This document shows, in pieces, positions 7,298 to 14,886 of a stretch of 46,986 bases of DNA; position 1 is the first letter of the stretch; each line of letters starts with the position of its first letter. The notes beneath the pieces were generated by a model. The model was given only the letters and a program-made list of their open reading frames with translations. It was not told where the DNA came from and did no database searches. This stretch comes from Chloroflexota bacterium (GTDB taxonomy: Bacteria > Chloroflexota > Dehalococcoidia > UBA2985): contig JACQTZ010000010.1 of assembly GCA_016210515.1 (NCBI GenBank), positions 1-46,986 of the forward strand, in the 5' to 3' direction. A program made the translations under genes and the position numbers.

Positions 7298-8396
7298 TTA
7301 CCTTCCCACCGCGGACAGCAGGTAGGCTTCCAGGAAGGGGTTGAGGTCGCCGTCCAGGACGGCGGTGGTGTCCGAGGTCTCGTAGCCGCTGCGGTGGTCT
7401 TTGACCATCCTGTAGGGGTGCAGGACGTAGCTCCGTATCTGGCTCCCCCACTCGGCGGATATGTGCTCGCCTTTCAGCCTGTCCTGCTCCTCCGACCGGC
7501 GCTTCATCTCCACCTCCATGAGCCGCGCCCGCAGGACTTTCATGGCATACTCTTTGTTCTGGAACTGGGAGCGCTCGTTCTGGCAGCTCACGACGATGCT
7601 GGTGGGGATGTGGGTTATGCGCACGGCGGTGGCCACCTTCTGCACGTTCTGCCCGCCATGCCCGCTGGCATGAAATATGTCGATGCGAAGGTCGCTGGGG
7701 TTGATGGCGATGTCCCCTTTCTCCTGGGCCTCGGGCAGCACCTCCACCAGGGCAAAGGAGGTGTGCCTCATGTGGGCGGAGTCGAAGGGGGAGAGACGCA
7801 CCAGGCGGTGTACGCCCCGGTCGGCCTTGAGATAGCCGTAGGCGTACCTGCCCTCGATGTTGAGGTAGGCGCTCTTGATGCCTGCCTCGTCGCCCGGCGA
7901 CAGGTCCAGGATGCGGCTGGTGTAGCCTTCCCGCTCGGCCCAGCGCAGGTACATTCTCAGGAGCATCTGCGCCCAGTCCTGGGACTCGGTCCCGCCGGCG
8001 CCGGCGTGGATGGCCAGGATGGCGTTGCGGTTGTCGTACTCTCCGGAGAGGATGAGCTGGAACTCTCGCGCTCGCAGCTCTCGGGATAGGGCCTCCACCT
8101 CCTGGGACAGGGGCTCCTCAAGGGAGGCATCGTCTTCTTCGAGAGCCAGGGACAGGAGGTCGTAGGCCGAGGATGCCCTGGATGCCAAGGCCCTCCACGT
8201 ATCCACCACGTCCTTCAACTCTGCTAGCTGCACCATCACCGGCTGAGCGGCCTGGGGGTCGTCCCAGAAGTGGGGCTGTCCCGCCTGGGCTTCCAGTCGC
8301 GCTATTTCTCTCTCTTTGCCCGGGACGTCAAAGCCGCTCCAGCATTTTGGAGATGCGGTCGTTCAGGTCCTGGGTGCGGCCTTTCAGCTCTTGCAT
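7298..8396 (-). CDS. prfB: Peptide chain release factor 2, with +1 programmed frameshift
   Basis: RF2 recognises UAA and UGA and triggers peptide release. The main frame (from 8329 down) carries the RF2-specific Ser-Pro-Phe tripeptide in the codon-recognition domain and the catalytic Gly-Gly-Gln in Gly-His-Gly-Gly-Gln-Asn-Val-Gln. The N-terminus lies in another frame: ATG 8396 reads 22 codons to CTT (8331-8333), then meets TGA (8328-8330) followed by C. This is the classic CUU-UGA-C slip site with a GGAG sequence 3 nt before it. A +1 shift skips the T at 8330 and gives a continuous 365-aa protein, the normal RF2 length. The ATG shares one base with the stop of the nfi gene (TAATG). Confidence 0.95.
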
Positions 8397-9148
8397 TAGT
8401 TCACACCGTCCTTATCGTGTACAGCGGCGTCCCTGGACGCGTGCTGAGGGTTTTGATGCTCACCTGGCTCCCTGGGGGCTATTCGGCCCGCGGCGGCCAG
8501 ATGTGCCAGCCGTGTAGGCTCAGGGATACGATACCTCTTGCAGCAGGCAAGAGTCAATGCGACGGCGCTATCCAGGCTGACTTTGTGGCCTATGGAGACG
8601 TAGATGGGGCTGACGGAGTCCCGGGTGCGCACCGCGGCACCGACCACTTCTCCTCTGTCCACCAGGGGGACGCGGGAGCCTGCGCGAGGGGCCAGGGCTT
8701 CCGACGGTCGCCCACAGAGGATGGACTTGGCGCACCCGATGGTGGGGGTGTTCGCGAGAAGCCCCAGGTGGCAGGCCAGGCCGAATCGCCTGGGATGGGC
8801 CAGGCCCTGGCCGTCCACCAGGATGAGGTTGGGGGTTGCCACCAGGCGCTCCAGCGCGCCCAGGAGCAGGGGAGCCTCTCGAAAGGAGAGCAGCCCTGGG
8901 ACGTAGGGGAAGCCCGGGTTTCCCTGGAAGACCTGGACTTCGACTATTTGTAGCTGTGGCAACTCCAGGAGGACTGCTGCCCCCACTGCGATGCCGTGGG
9001 CATCGGGCGGGGAGATGTCCACGCCGGCCACGTAGCGGGGCGGCCCTACCAGGCCGTCTTCTGCGCTCACCCTGGAGGCGAGGCTTCTCTGGATTTCGAC
9101 GGCCTGTTGTGTGCTCACGTTCCAGGGGTGCAATGATAGGCAGTGCAT
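8396..9148 (-). CDS. nfi: Endonuclease V (deoxyinosine 3' endonuclease)
   Basis: Cleaves DNA at the second phosphodiester bond 3' of deoxyinosine, repairing deaminated adenine. Family motifs are in order: Val-Ala-Gly-Val-Asp-Ile-Ser (first catalytic Asp), Tyr-Val-Pro-Gly-Leu-Leu-Ser-Phe-Arg-Glu (catalytic Glu and wedge Tyr), Asp-Gly-Gln-Gly-Leu-Ala-His-Pro-Arg-Arg (second Asp), Gly-Cys-Ala-Lys-Ser, Ser-Ile-Gly-His-Lys-Val-Ser-Leu-Asp-Ser, and Ile-Pro-Glu-Pro-Thr-Arg. At 250 aa it is slightly long because of a polar tail of about 30 residues. Its N-terminus (Leu-His-Pro-Trp-Asn) aligns with that of thermophile homologues, supporting ATG 9148. Overlaps prfB by one base. Confidence 0.93.
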   Translation of the reverse strand: MHCLSLHPWNVSTQQAVEIQRSLASRVSAEDGLVGPPRYVAGVDISPPDAHGIAVGAAVLLELPQLQIVEVQVFQGNPGFPYVPGLLSFREAPLLLGALERLVATPNLILVDGQGLAHPRRFGLACHLGLLANTPTIGCAKSILCGRPSEALAPRAGSRVPLVDRGEVVGAAVRTRDSVSPIYVSIGHKVSLDSAVALTLACCKRYRIPEPTRLAHLAAAGRIAPREPGEHQNPQHASRDAAVHDKDGVN

Positions 9149-9192
9149 GGTGGGATTATATCAAGACGCCGACAGGGGAAGAACGGCCTCGT

Positions 9193-9368
9193 TTGTATTG
9201 ATACACGGGGTCTTTTAGTTATCGGTTTCACCCCCTCTGACTCTCCCCCTCAAGGGGGTGAGAGGCTTATCCCTTCCCCCTGAAAAGGGGAAGGGATAAG
9301 GTTTAGGGGGGGTGCATATGCTTATGACCCTTCACGAATAACTAAAACAGCTTGTATTGATACACGGG
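9193..9368. mobile_element. MITE-like element flanked by 17-bp direct repeats
   Basis: Identical 17-mers TTGTATTGATACACGGG occur at 9193-9209 and 9352-9368. Between them lie terminal inverted repeats, TTTTAGTTATCG (9213-9224) and CGAATAACTAAAA (9335-9347, one extra A). The roughly 110-bp interior is a set of C-rich/G-rich palindromes (CTCTCCCCCTCAAGGGGG and CCCTTCCCC / GGGGAAGGG) with no coding capacity. The interior palindromes recur near 17.4 kb and 29.5 kb. This fits a small non-autonomous insertion with a target duplication, though 17 bp is long for one. Confidence 0.55.
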
Positions 9369-9436
9369 CCTTTTGCAAAATGGGACGACCTCGGTTACAA
9401 TAAGTTGGAGCCTGTGAGTGTTTCAAGGGAGGTTAA

Positions 9437-9664
9437 TTGGAAGATACTATCGTTATCTACACCCATCCAGACTGCAACTACTCCGCTGCTGTTCTGGAGG
9501 AGTTCAGGCGGAATGACATACCCTTCAAGGAGGTCGACCTGGGCACCTCGCCGGAGGCGTGGCAAGAGGTGGAGCGCCTTACGGGAGGGAGACGCATTAC
9601 TCCGGTCGTTGTGGAAGGCGAGCTGGTGACCGTGGGATACCGCGGTATTGGTTGAAGTTTCTAA
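9437..9664 (+). CDS. Glutaredoxin-like selenoprotein with C-terminal Sec-Ser-Phe (Uxx-stop type)
   Basis: From TTG 9437 (GGGAGG 4 nt upstream) the frame encodes a thioredoxin-fold protein: Ile-Tyr-Thr-His-Pro-Asp-Cys-Asn-Tyr-Ser (Cys13), Ile-Pro-Phe-Lys-Glu-Val-Asp-Leu, and Ile-Thr-Pro-Val-Val-Val (cis-Pro). A UGA occurs at codon 73 (9653-9655), followed by AGT TTC TAA, so readthrough gives Sec73-Ser-Phe-stop. That is the hallmark of the family I recall as Uxx-star glutaredoxin-like (seleno)proteins, whose members end in U/C-x-x. A hairpin at 9669-9685 has bacterial SECIS geometry. Without readthrough the product is 72 aa and lacks the second redox residue. Sec insertion is inferred. Confidence 0.8.
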
Positions 9665-9685
9665 GAGCGGAGGCGGTCAGCCTCC
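9653..9685 (+). promoter_or_regulatory. UGA plus bacterial SECIS-like hairpin (Uxx-stop gene)
   Basis: After UGA 9653-9655 there are 13 nt, then the stem GGAGGC (9669-9674), loop GGTCA (9675-9679) and GCCTCC (9680-9685). The apical loop starts 19 nt after the UGA, begins with G and contains GGUC, as I recall for the E. coli fdhF loop. Most of it lies beyond the TAA, as expected for a C-terminal Sec. Confidence 0.7.
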
Positions 9686-9714
9686 AGAGCCCAGACCATA
9701 AGAAAGACCGAAAC

Positions 9715-9791
9715 GGCCCGGTGGTGTAGCTGGCTAACACACCGCCCTGTCAAGGCGGAGATCGTGGGTTCAAGTCCCATCCGGGTCGCCA
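9715..9791 (+). tRNA. tRNA-Asp (GTC)
   Basis: Cloverleaf is complete: acceptor GGCCCGG pairs with CCGGGTC (one G-U), anticodon stem CCGCC/GGCGG with loop CTGTCAA (anticodon GTC at 9749-9751), T-loop GTTCAAGTC, discriminator G and encoded CCA at 9789-9791. Confidence 0.97.
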
Positions 9792-9804
9792 GCAGTCAGA
9801 CATG

Positions 9805-9835
9805 AAAGGCCCAGGGGGGTGTCTCCTGGGCCTTT
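9805..9835 (+). terminator. Hairpin terminator after tRNA-Asp
   Basis: AAAGGCCCAGG (9805-9815) pairs perfectly with CCTGGGCCTTT (9825-9835). There is no longer U-run. It separates the tRNA from the RND gene, whose ribosome site begins a few bases later. Confidence 0.7.
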
Positions 9836-9853
9836 GAAAAGGAGCCTCACGTC

Positions 9854-12403
9854 TTGCTAACCAGACTTGCGCTCCGCGCCAGAATCGCAACCATTGCCCT
9901 TATGGTGTTGGTGATGGTGGCTGGGGCATATAGCCTCACAAAGCTGCCCATGGAGATGCTGCCTGATATAGACTTTCCTCTCATCACCGTCGCCACGATA
10001 TACCCGCAAGCCAACCCCGAAACGGTGCTGCGGGACGTGACCATCCCTATAGAGCAGGCAGTGAATGGGGCTGCCAATGTGAAGACAGTGAGGTCCACCT
10101 CGTCGCCCAGCATCTCCCTGGTCCTGATTGAGGCCCCCTTCGGCAAAGACATGAAGGCCATGGAGCGAGAGATTGCCCGTCGCATTCAGGGAGCGAAGCT
10201 CCCCGCGGGCGTCCAGCCGCCACGGGTAGCGCTGATCAACCCGGACGAGTTTCCCGTGCTTGAGATCAGCGTGCTCGGCGAACGGAGCATCGGCGACCTC
10301 AATGCCCTGGTGACGGCGCAGGTGCTGCCGGAACTGAACAAAGTGCCTGGGGTGTTCAGCGCCGATGTGCCCCTGGGGTCCGGGGAGGGCCTTGCCATCA
10401 CCAGAACCAATGGGCTACCTAGCCTGGCCCTAAGCGTGCTGAAAACGCCGGATGCCAACACTGTAGATGTGTCCAATGCTGTGACCGCTAGGCTGAAGAG
10501 CTTGGAAGCGGGCCTGCCCGCGGACGTGCAGTTCGTCGAAATCTCTAACCAGGCTCCGGGCATCCAGAAATCCATCAACGAGCTCACGCAGGAGGTCTTG
10601 CTGGGCGCGGTGTTGGCGGTGATGCTCATCTTCACGTTCCTTTTGAGCGTACGCCCCACGCTGGTCACTAGCATCTCCATTCCAGCCAGTGTGCTGGTGG
10701 CGTTCATAGTCATGGCTTGGCAGGGCATGAGCCTCAACCTCCTGACGCTGGGCGGCCTGGCCATTGCCGTAGGGCGAGTTGTGGACGACAGCATTGTGGT
10801 GATGGAGAACATCTTCCGGCACATCCAGCTAGGCGACGACCGGTGGCAGGCCGCGCTGAACGGCACTCGGGAAGTGACCGTGCCCATCGTTACCTCCACC
10901 ATGACCACTATTGCGGTATTTGCACCGCTGGCCATCATCGGCGGGTTTATTGGCGTGATTTTCGTACCCTTTGCCTTGACCATCACCTACGCGCTGCTGG
11001 CATCACTGCTGATAGCTCTGACGGTAGTGCCAGTTCTGGGAAGCCTGCTCATCAAGCAAGGAAATCACAGAGACTGGCAAGTGTCGTGGCTAGCGCGGAC
11101 CTACGCCTCGCTGCTGCAATGGTCTCTGGCCCACAAGGGCCGCACGCTCCTGATGGCGGGGGCCTTGTTCGTTGCGAGCATTGCGGTGTTGCGTTTCATA
11201 CCGGTCAGCTTCTTCCCGAGCATGGGCCAGCCTGTGCTAAGCGTGGAGGTAGTAGTGCCCGGCGCTGCCTCCGTCGATGCTGTGCTCCAGCAGTTGGACC
11301 AGGTAGAAGCGACGCTGGAGCAGATGCGACGCGCCGGCGTGGTCAACGTGTACCAGTCCACCATTGGGGGTAGCGGAGTGTTTGGCATGGGCAGCGGGCG
11401 CTTTGATACAGCCACCATCCTGGTGCAAGTGCCCGAGGGGACAGACGTGGATGCGACTGCCGCTGCGTTCCGCAGAGACCTGGGAGGCCAGGGCCGGACG
11501 CTCACCGTATCGCAGGCAAGCGGCGGCGGGCCGCAGTCCAACAACCTGGAGCTCACCCTGCGGGGCAATGACTCCGCCGCGCTGTCCACCGCGGCGGAGA
11601 AGATTACTACGGCCCTCCAAGGAATGCCCGGGCTCATCAACGTGCGCAATGACGCGCTGACATCCCCAGCCAGCCAGGGGAATGGCAGCCAGGCTCCCAT
11701 AACCCGCGTTGACGGCCAGCAAGCCGTCACTGTGAGCGGAACGATTACAGACAGGAACACCGGCGCCGTCCAGCGGCAGGTGCAGCAAGTCGTGGATCGG
11801 GTGGGGATGCCGTCCGGCGTGGAGCTTGTCACTGGAGGCGTCTTTGCCGACATCAACCAGGCGTTTTCGCAGATGGCCGTCGCCATGCTGATGGGTGTGG
11901 CACTGGTATACCTGGTCATGGTGGTAAGCCAGAGGTCTCTGGTGACTCCCTTTGTGATTATCTTCAGCCTGCCGCTGGCATCTGTTGGCGCGCTGGGCGG
12001 GCTGCTGGTGACCCAGCGCACCCTGGGGCTGCCCGCGCTCATTGGGCTGCTGATGCTCATTGGCTTGGTGGTGACCAACGCCATTGTGCTGATCGCCTTT
12101 GTGGAACAGCTCCGCGCCAGGGGGCTGAGCATGATGGAGGCGCTAGTGCAAGGCGGGCGCACGCGACTGCGGCCCATTCTCATGACCGCGTTGACCACTA
12201 TCTTCGTGCTGCTGCCCCTGGCGTTGGGCCTTGGCGGCCAAGGCGGGGGACTTATTGGCTCAGAGCTGGCTACCGTGGTCATTGGCGGGCTGATGACAGC
12301 CACGTTGCTGACGCTGGTGGTTATCCCAACCGTCTACAGCATTCTGCGGAAGAAGCCGCCCAAGACCAAGGCGCTTGCCCCTGTGGTCGGCGGCTCCGAC
12401 TAG
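9854..12403 (+). CDS. RND-family efflux transporter (SwrC/HAE1-like), shortened
   Basis: Proton-driven export permease in the cytoplasmic membrane. 849 aa from TTG 9854 (GGAG 9 nt upstream). It has the twofold RND layout: a TM near 8-28, porter loop to about 240, TMs about 245-400, a TM near 430, second porter loop to about 640, then the last TMs to about 835. TM4 carries Val-Val-Asp-Asp-Ser-Ile-Val-Val-Met-Glu-Asn, with the paired Asp of the proton relay. TM10 has Val-Val-Thr-Asn-Ala-Ile-Val-Leu, so the relay Lys of AcrB is Thr, as in Gram-positive SwrC. It is some 150-200 residues shorter than AcrB, with reduced extracytoplasmic loops. No membrane-fusion or outer-membrane partner is adjacent. 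The substrate is unknown. Confidence 0.88.
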   Translation: MLTRLALRARIATIALMVLVMVAGAYSLTKLPMEMLPDIDFPLITVATIYPQANPETVLRDVTIPIEQAVNGAANVKTVRSTSSPSISLVLIEAPFGKDMKAMEREIARRIQGAKLPAGVQPPRVALINPDEFPVLEISVLGERSIGDLNALVTAQVLPELNKVPGVFSADVPLGSGEGLAITRTNGLPSLALSVLKTPDANTVDVSNAVTARLKSLEAGLPADVQFVEISNQAPGIQKSINELTQEVLLGAVLAVMLIFTFLLSVRPTLVTSISIPASVLVAFIVMAWQGMSLNLLTLGGLAIAVGRVVDDSIVVMENIFRHIQLGDDRWQAALNGTREVTVPIVTSTMTTIAVFAPLAIIGGFIGVIFVPFALTITYALLASLLIALTVVPVLGSLLIKQGNHRDWQVSWLARTYASLLQWSLAHKGRTLLMAGALFVASIAVLRFIPVSFFPSMGQPVLSVEVVVPGAASVDAVLQQLDQVEATLEQMRRAGVVNVYQSTIGGSGVFGMGSGRFDTATILVQVPEGTDVDATAAAFRRDLGGQGRTLTVSQASGGGPQSNNLELTLRGNDSAALSTAAEKITTALQGMPGLINVRNDALTSPASQGNGSQAPITRVDGQQAVTVSGTITDRNTGAVQRQVQQVVDRVGMPSGVELVTGGVFADINQAFSQMAVAMLMGVALVYLVMVVSQRSLVTPFVIIFSLPLASVGALGGLLVTQRTLGLPALIGLLMLIGLVVTNAIVLIAFVEQLRARGLSMMEALVQGGRTRLRPILMTALTTIFVLLPLALGLGGQGGGLIGSELATVVIGGLMTATLLTLVVIPTVYSILRKKPPKTKALAPVVGGSD

Positions 12404-12559
12404 CAGCCCACGCCGGGGGAGAGCGCCCCACATGTCATTTTGAGAAGTCCTGCTAGCTCCCTCTCTCCATGTCCTTCTGTGCACAGCGAAGAATCGGCGG
12501 GGCCATCCCAACCCCCCAGACCCTTCGCGAAGTTTATCCTGAGTTGAGGCGACAGCTTA

Positions 12560-14032
12560 TCAGCCCAAGAAGCCCCGAAGAGCGGCCGCCTCCGTAACCA
12601 TCTCCTGGATCAAGGAGGGTTTGAGCCTGTCCTTGGCCGCCTGGTAGATTGTCCTGGCCAGCTTCTTGTGCTCAGGATTGCTTTCATAGTCCACCCGGTC
12701 CAACACTGCCCTGGCTTCGGGGAGGAACTCCAGGAGAATGTCTTCATGGACGAATGCCAGGGCATCCTTGAGGTCCTGGGTAAAGTTTCCGTCCTGGTTC
12801 AGATAGGCCCAATCTTCGGGAGCCAGGCTGGCCAGTCCCGCCACCTCCGGGGGTATGCCTATGGAGTAGAGGGTGGCACAGTAGGTGATGGCCCGAGGCA
12901 AGGTAACGGTGCCAAGCCCTCTAGCATAGCCATAGAGACCGATGTGGAGCTTCCTCTTTCGACGCTGGGGAATGTAGGAGGCCAGACCATTAGCCAGGGT
13001 AGCCAGACACTTCCAAACATCCTGCTGATAAGCCGCAGAGAGATGGGTGATTAAGCTTGTGGACCTCTTCTCGTCCACTTCCCGGGGGCATCCGCGAGGG
13101 AAGGCACTTATCTCTCTCACTGCCGCCTGGACTACCTCCTCTGGATAGTCGTACTTGAAGGCCGACTGAAGGGTAAAGGTCTGAACGCTGGGGTAGCTTT
13201 CCAGGCAGTTCTTAACATTGGTGGGCTTGAGATTCCCCCGAAAGGGGACGGAGCCAGGGCCCAGGATGGGGTATAGAGGTTTTTCCAGGCGTTCCTCCAG
13301 GCGGTGAAGCTTGAGGAGGGCTATCTCCACGGCCAGAAAAGCGCTGGCGTAGCCGTAGTTCAAAGCTGGATCGCTCCGGGCCAGGAAGACCCGCTGAGAG
13401 GGAATCTCCGGATGGCCCCCCAGGAACTCCTCGATAATGAGGTCGCAGTTCAGAAGGTTGGGGATGTCCTCGATAAGGGGGATCACGCCCAGGTTTTTTG
13501 GCTCAAAGGGGCCTACCCATTGGGCCAACGTCATGTCACCGGGCAGCAGCACTAGCTCCTCTTCTCCTGCTACCTGCTTCCGATAGTACTGGTACACCCG
13601 CTCCAGCTCTCGGGCGGAGGTGGTCATGGGGAGGATGACCTCAAAGACAGGGGGAACAATCCCGTCCTTGTAGAACTCCCTGGCAACATCGTAGCTCCTG
13701 GGGACGCTGCGCAGGGTTTCCAGGAGCCACTTCCCCTCTCCTGGCTCCACACGCGGGTTTGGCACCCGGAAGGTGAGAAAGGCGTCCTGCCCCAGGACGT
13801 GGTTCTGGAAGAAAGCGCTGTCTTTGAGCAGGAGCTTCCTTACCACGTTGGAGTCAACCTCTTTCCCCTCGTAGTCCCACATCTGCTCGTCCATACCCAG
13901 GTCTCGAAAAACGTACAGGGCCTCGTCCACCTCCTCTTCCTCCTGGAAGACCGACTCCTGAGCGAAGAAGGGCGAGCGCACGTTGTCCGGGTGCTGAGTG
14001 CTCATGCAGCGAGGGGGCAACCTGAGAGTCAT
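12560..14032 (-). CDS. ppcA: Phosphoenolpyruvate carboxylase, archaeal type
   Basis: Carboxylates PEP to oxaloacetate (anaplerosis). The N-terminus Arg-Cys-Met-Ser-Thr-Gln-His-Pro-Asp-Asn-Val is the signature of the roughly 500-aa archaeal-type enzyme. It is followed by Asp-Glu-Gln-Met-Trp-Asp-Tyr-Glu-Gly-Lys-Glu-Val, Val-Phe-Leu-Ala-Arg-Ser-Asp-Pro-Ala, Pro-Phe-Arg-Gly-Asn-Leu and Arg-Arg-Lys-Arg-Lys-Leu-His-Ile-Gly-Leu, and the protein ends in Phe-Leu-Gly like archaeal members. ATG 14032 has AGGAG 9 nt upstream; a TTG at 14050 would add six residues. 490 aa, full length. Monocistronic, convergent with the RND gene. Confidence 0.93.
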   Translation of the reverse strand: MTLRLPPRCMSTQHPDNVRSPFFAQESVFQEEEEVDEALYVFRDLGMDEQMWDYEGKEVDSNVVRKLLLKDSAFFQNHVLGQDAFLTFRVPNPRVEPGEGKWLLETLRSVPRSYDVAREFYKDGIVPPVFEVILPMTTSARELERVYQYYRKQVAGEEELVLLPGDMTLAQWVGPFEPKNLGVIPLIEDIPNLLNCDLIIEEFLGGHPEIPSQRVFLARSDPALNYGYASAFLAVEIALLKLHRLEERLEKPLYPILGPGSVPFRGNLKPTNVKNCLESYPSVQTFTLQSAFKYDYPEEVVQAAVREISAFPRGCPREVDEKRSTSLITHLSAAYQQDVWKCLATLANGLASYIPQRRKRKLHIGLYGYARGLGTVTLPRAITYCATLYSIGIPPEVAGLASLAPEDWAYLNQDGNFTQDLKDALAFVHEDILLEFLPEARAVLDRVDYESNPEHKKLARTIYQAAKDRLKPSLIQEMVTEAAALRGFLG

Positions 14033-14050
14033 CTGATTTTGCTCCTGCAA

Positions 14051-14389
14051 GTCGATTCAAGGGTCTGCCGTTGGGGTAGGCCCCATTAGTTGGACAGGAT
14101 ACCGTTGCCTGTTTCCCTGCTCACGTTGTCCTTGGCGGCACAGGCAAGGCACATAGAGTGAATAGCCTGTCTCAATAGATGGTAGCCTCAGAAGTGGGTC
14201 TTTCCAGAACACAAATGCCCACCACTCCAGGCTTCCGCTCAGAGGGAGGGCGATGACATAGCGCAGAACCGTCGGCAAGCCAGGTCCTGCGCCATGCCAA
14301 GATAGGCAAGCCAAGGTGAGGTTGCTACCTTCACCGCTTTAGAAAACGGGGCCAGCTACCACCGGTGGGTGTTGGCGTGCGAGAGGCTG
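14051..14389. other. Intergenic region, no supported gene
   Basis: An 85-codon minus-strand frame (14057-14314) is present but has no family resemblance or ribosome site, and I do not call it. No clear palindrome or promoter stands out. Confidence 0.4.
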
Positions 14390-14803
14390 CTACCAGCGAG
14401 AGCCTCTGCTCCCTCCGCCTCCACCACCGCCGCTACGGCCACCACCATACCCGCCTCCACCACCGCCGCTACGGCCACCACCATACCCGCCTCCACCACC
14501 GCCGCTGCGGCCACCACCATACCCGCCTCCACCATATCCGCCACCACCAGAGCCGCGCTCTTGACGTGCTCGGGCTTCGTTGACTGTTATGGCGCGCCCC
14601 CCAACGTCTTTGCCGTTGAGGGCCGCGATGGCGGCCTGAGCCTCCGCGCTGGTGGGCATTTCCACAAACGCGAATCCCCTGGAGCGGCCTGTGTCGCGAT
14701 CACGCACCACAGAGACCTCTTGCACTTCGCCGTGGGCTTCAAAAGCCTGGCGCAGCTCCTGTTCGCTGGTCTCATATGCAAGATTTCCTACGTATATCCT
14801 CAA
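14390..14803 (-). CDS. RRM RNA-binding protein with Gly-rich tail
   Basis: 137 aa from TTG 14803, supported by GAGGAG 6 nt upstream. Residues 1-78 are one RRM: RNP2 is Ile-Tyr-Val-Gly-Asn-Leu and RNP1 is Arg-Gly-Phe-Ala-Phe-Val-Glu-Met. Residues 85-137 are a low-complexity Gly/Tyr/Arg/Ser tail built from a 12-residue repeat. This matches the small cyanobacterial-type Rbp proteins, often cold-induced, that bind and remodel mRNA. It follows the zinc-ribbon gene on the same strand with a hairpin between them. Regulation by cold is inference. Confidence 0.9.
   Translation of the reverse strand: MRIYVGNLAYETSEQELRQAFEAHGEVQEVSVVRDRDTGRSRGFAFVEMPTSAEAQAAIAALNGKDVGGRAITVNEARARQERGSGGGGYGGGGYGGGRSGGGGGGYGGGRSGGGGGGYGGGRSGGGGGGGSRGSRW
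14420..14538 (-). repeat. 36-bp tandem repeat encoding the Gly-rich tail
   Basis: About three copies of a 36-bp unit; the CGCTACGGCC core recurs at 14431, 14467 and 14503 (one A-to-G change in the third). It encodes Tyr-Gly-Gly-Gly-Arg-Ser plus six Gly. The near identity of the copies suggests recent expansion and possible length variation. Confidence 0.85.
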
Positions 14804-14842
14804 TACCGTCTCCTCTTCTTCTTGAACTAACTAGCTATTGAA

Positions 14843-14870
14843 CAGAAGGGGGCGGCAATCGCCCCCTCTG
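14843..14870 (-). terminator. Hairpin between zinc-ribbon and RRM genes
   Basis: CAGA-GGGGGCG pairs with CGCCCCC-TCTG (one bulged A), loop GCAAT or ATTGC. On the minus strand it lies 16 nt after the zinc-ribbon stop and 39 nt before the RRM start codon. It could terminate or attenuate, or protect the upstream mRNA end. Confidence 0.6.
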
Positions 14871-14886
14871 TCCTTTTGAGGTTCCT

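Noticed and set aside
8239..8241. Start of prfB at 8239
   Set aside because: Would remove the conserved N-terminal domain; the frameshifted start at 8396 gives full length.
11101..12303. 400-codon minus-strand frame inside the RND gene
   Set aside because: Low-complexity Ser/Thr/Pro composition typical of antisense to membrane proteins.
14057..14314. 85-codon minus-strand frame
   Set aside because: No ribosome site, no recognised motif, unusual composition; too weak to call.
14420..14538. 36-bp periodic repeat as a CRISPR array
   Set aside because: Units are directly adjacent without spacers and encode a Gly-rich protein tail. No CRISPR array was seen anywhere in the window.
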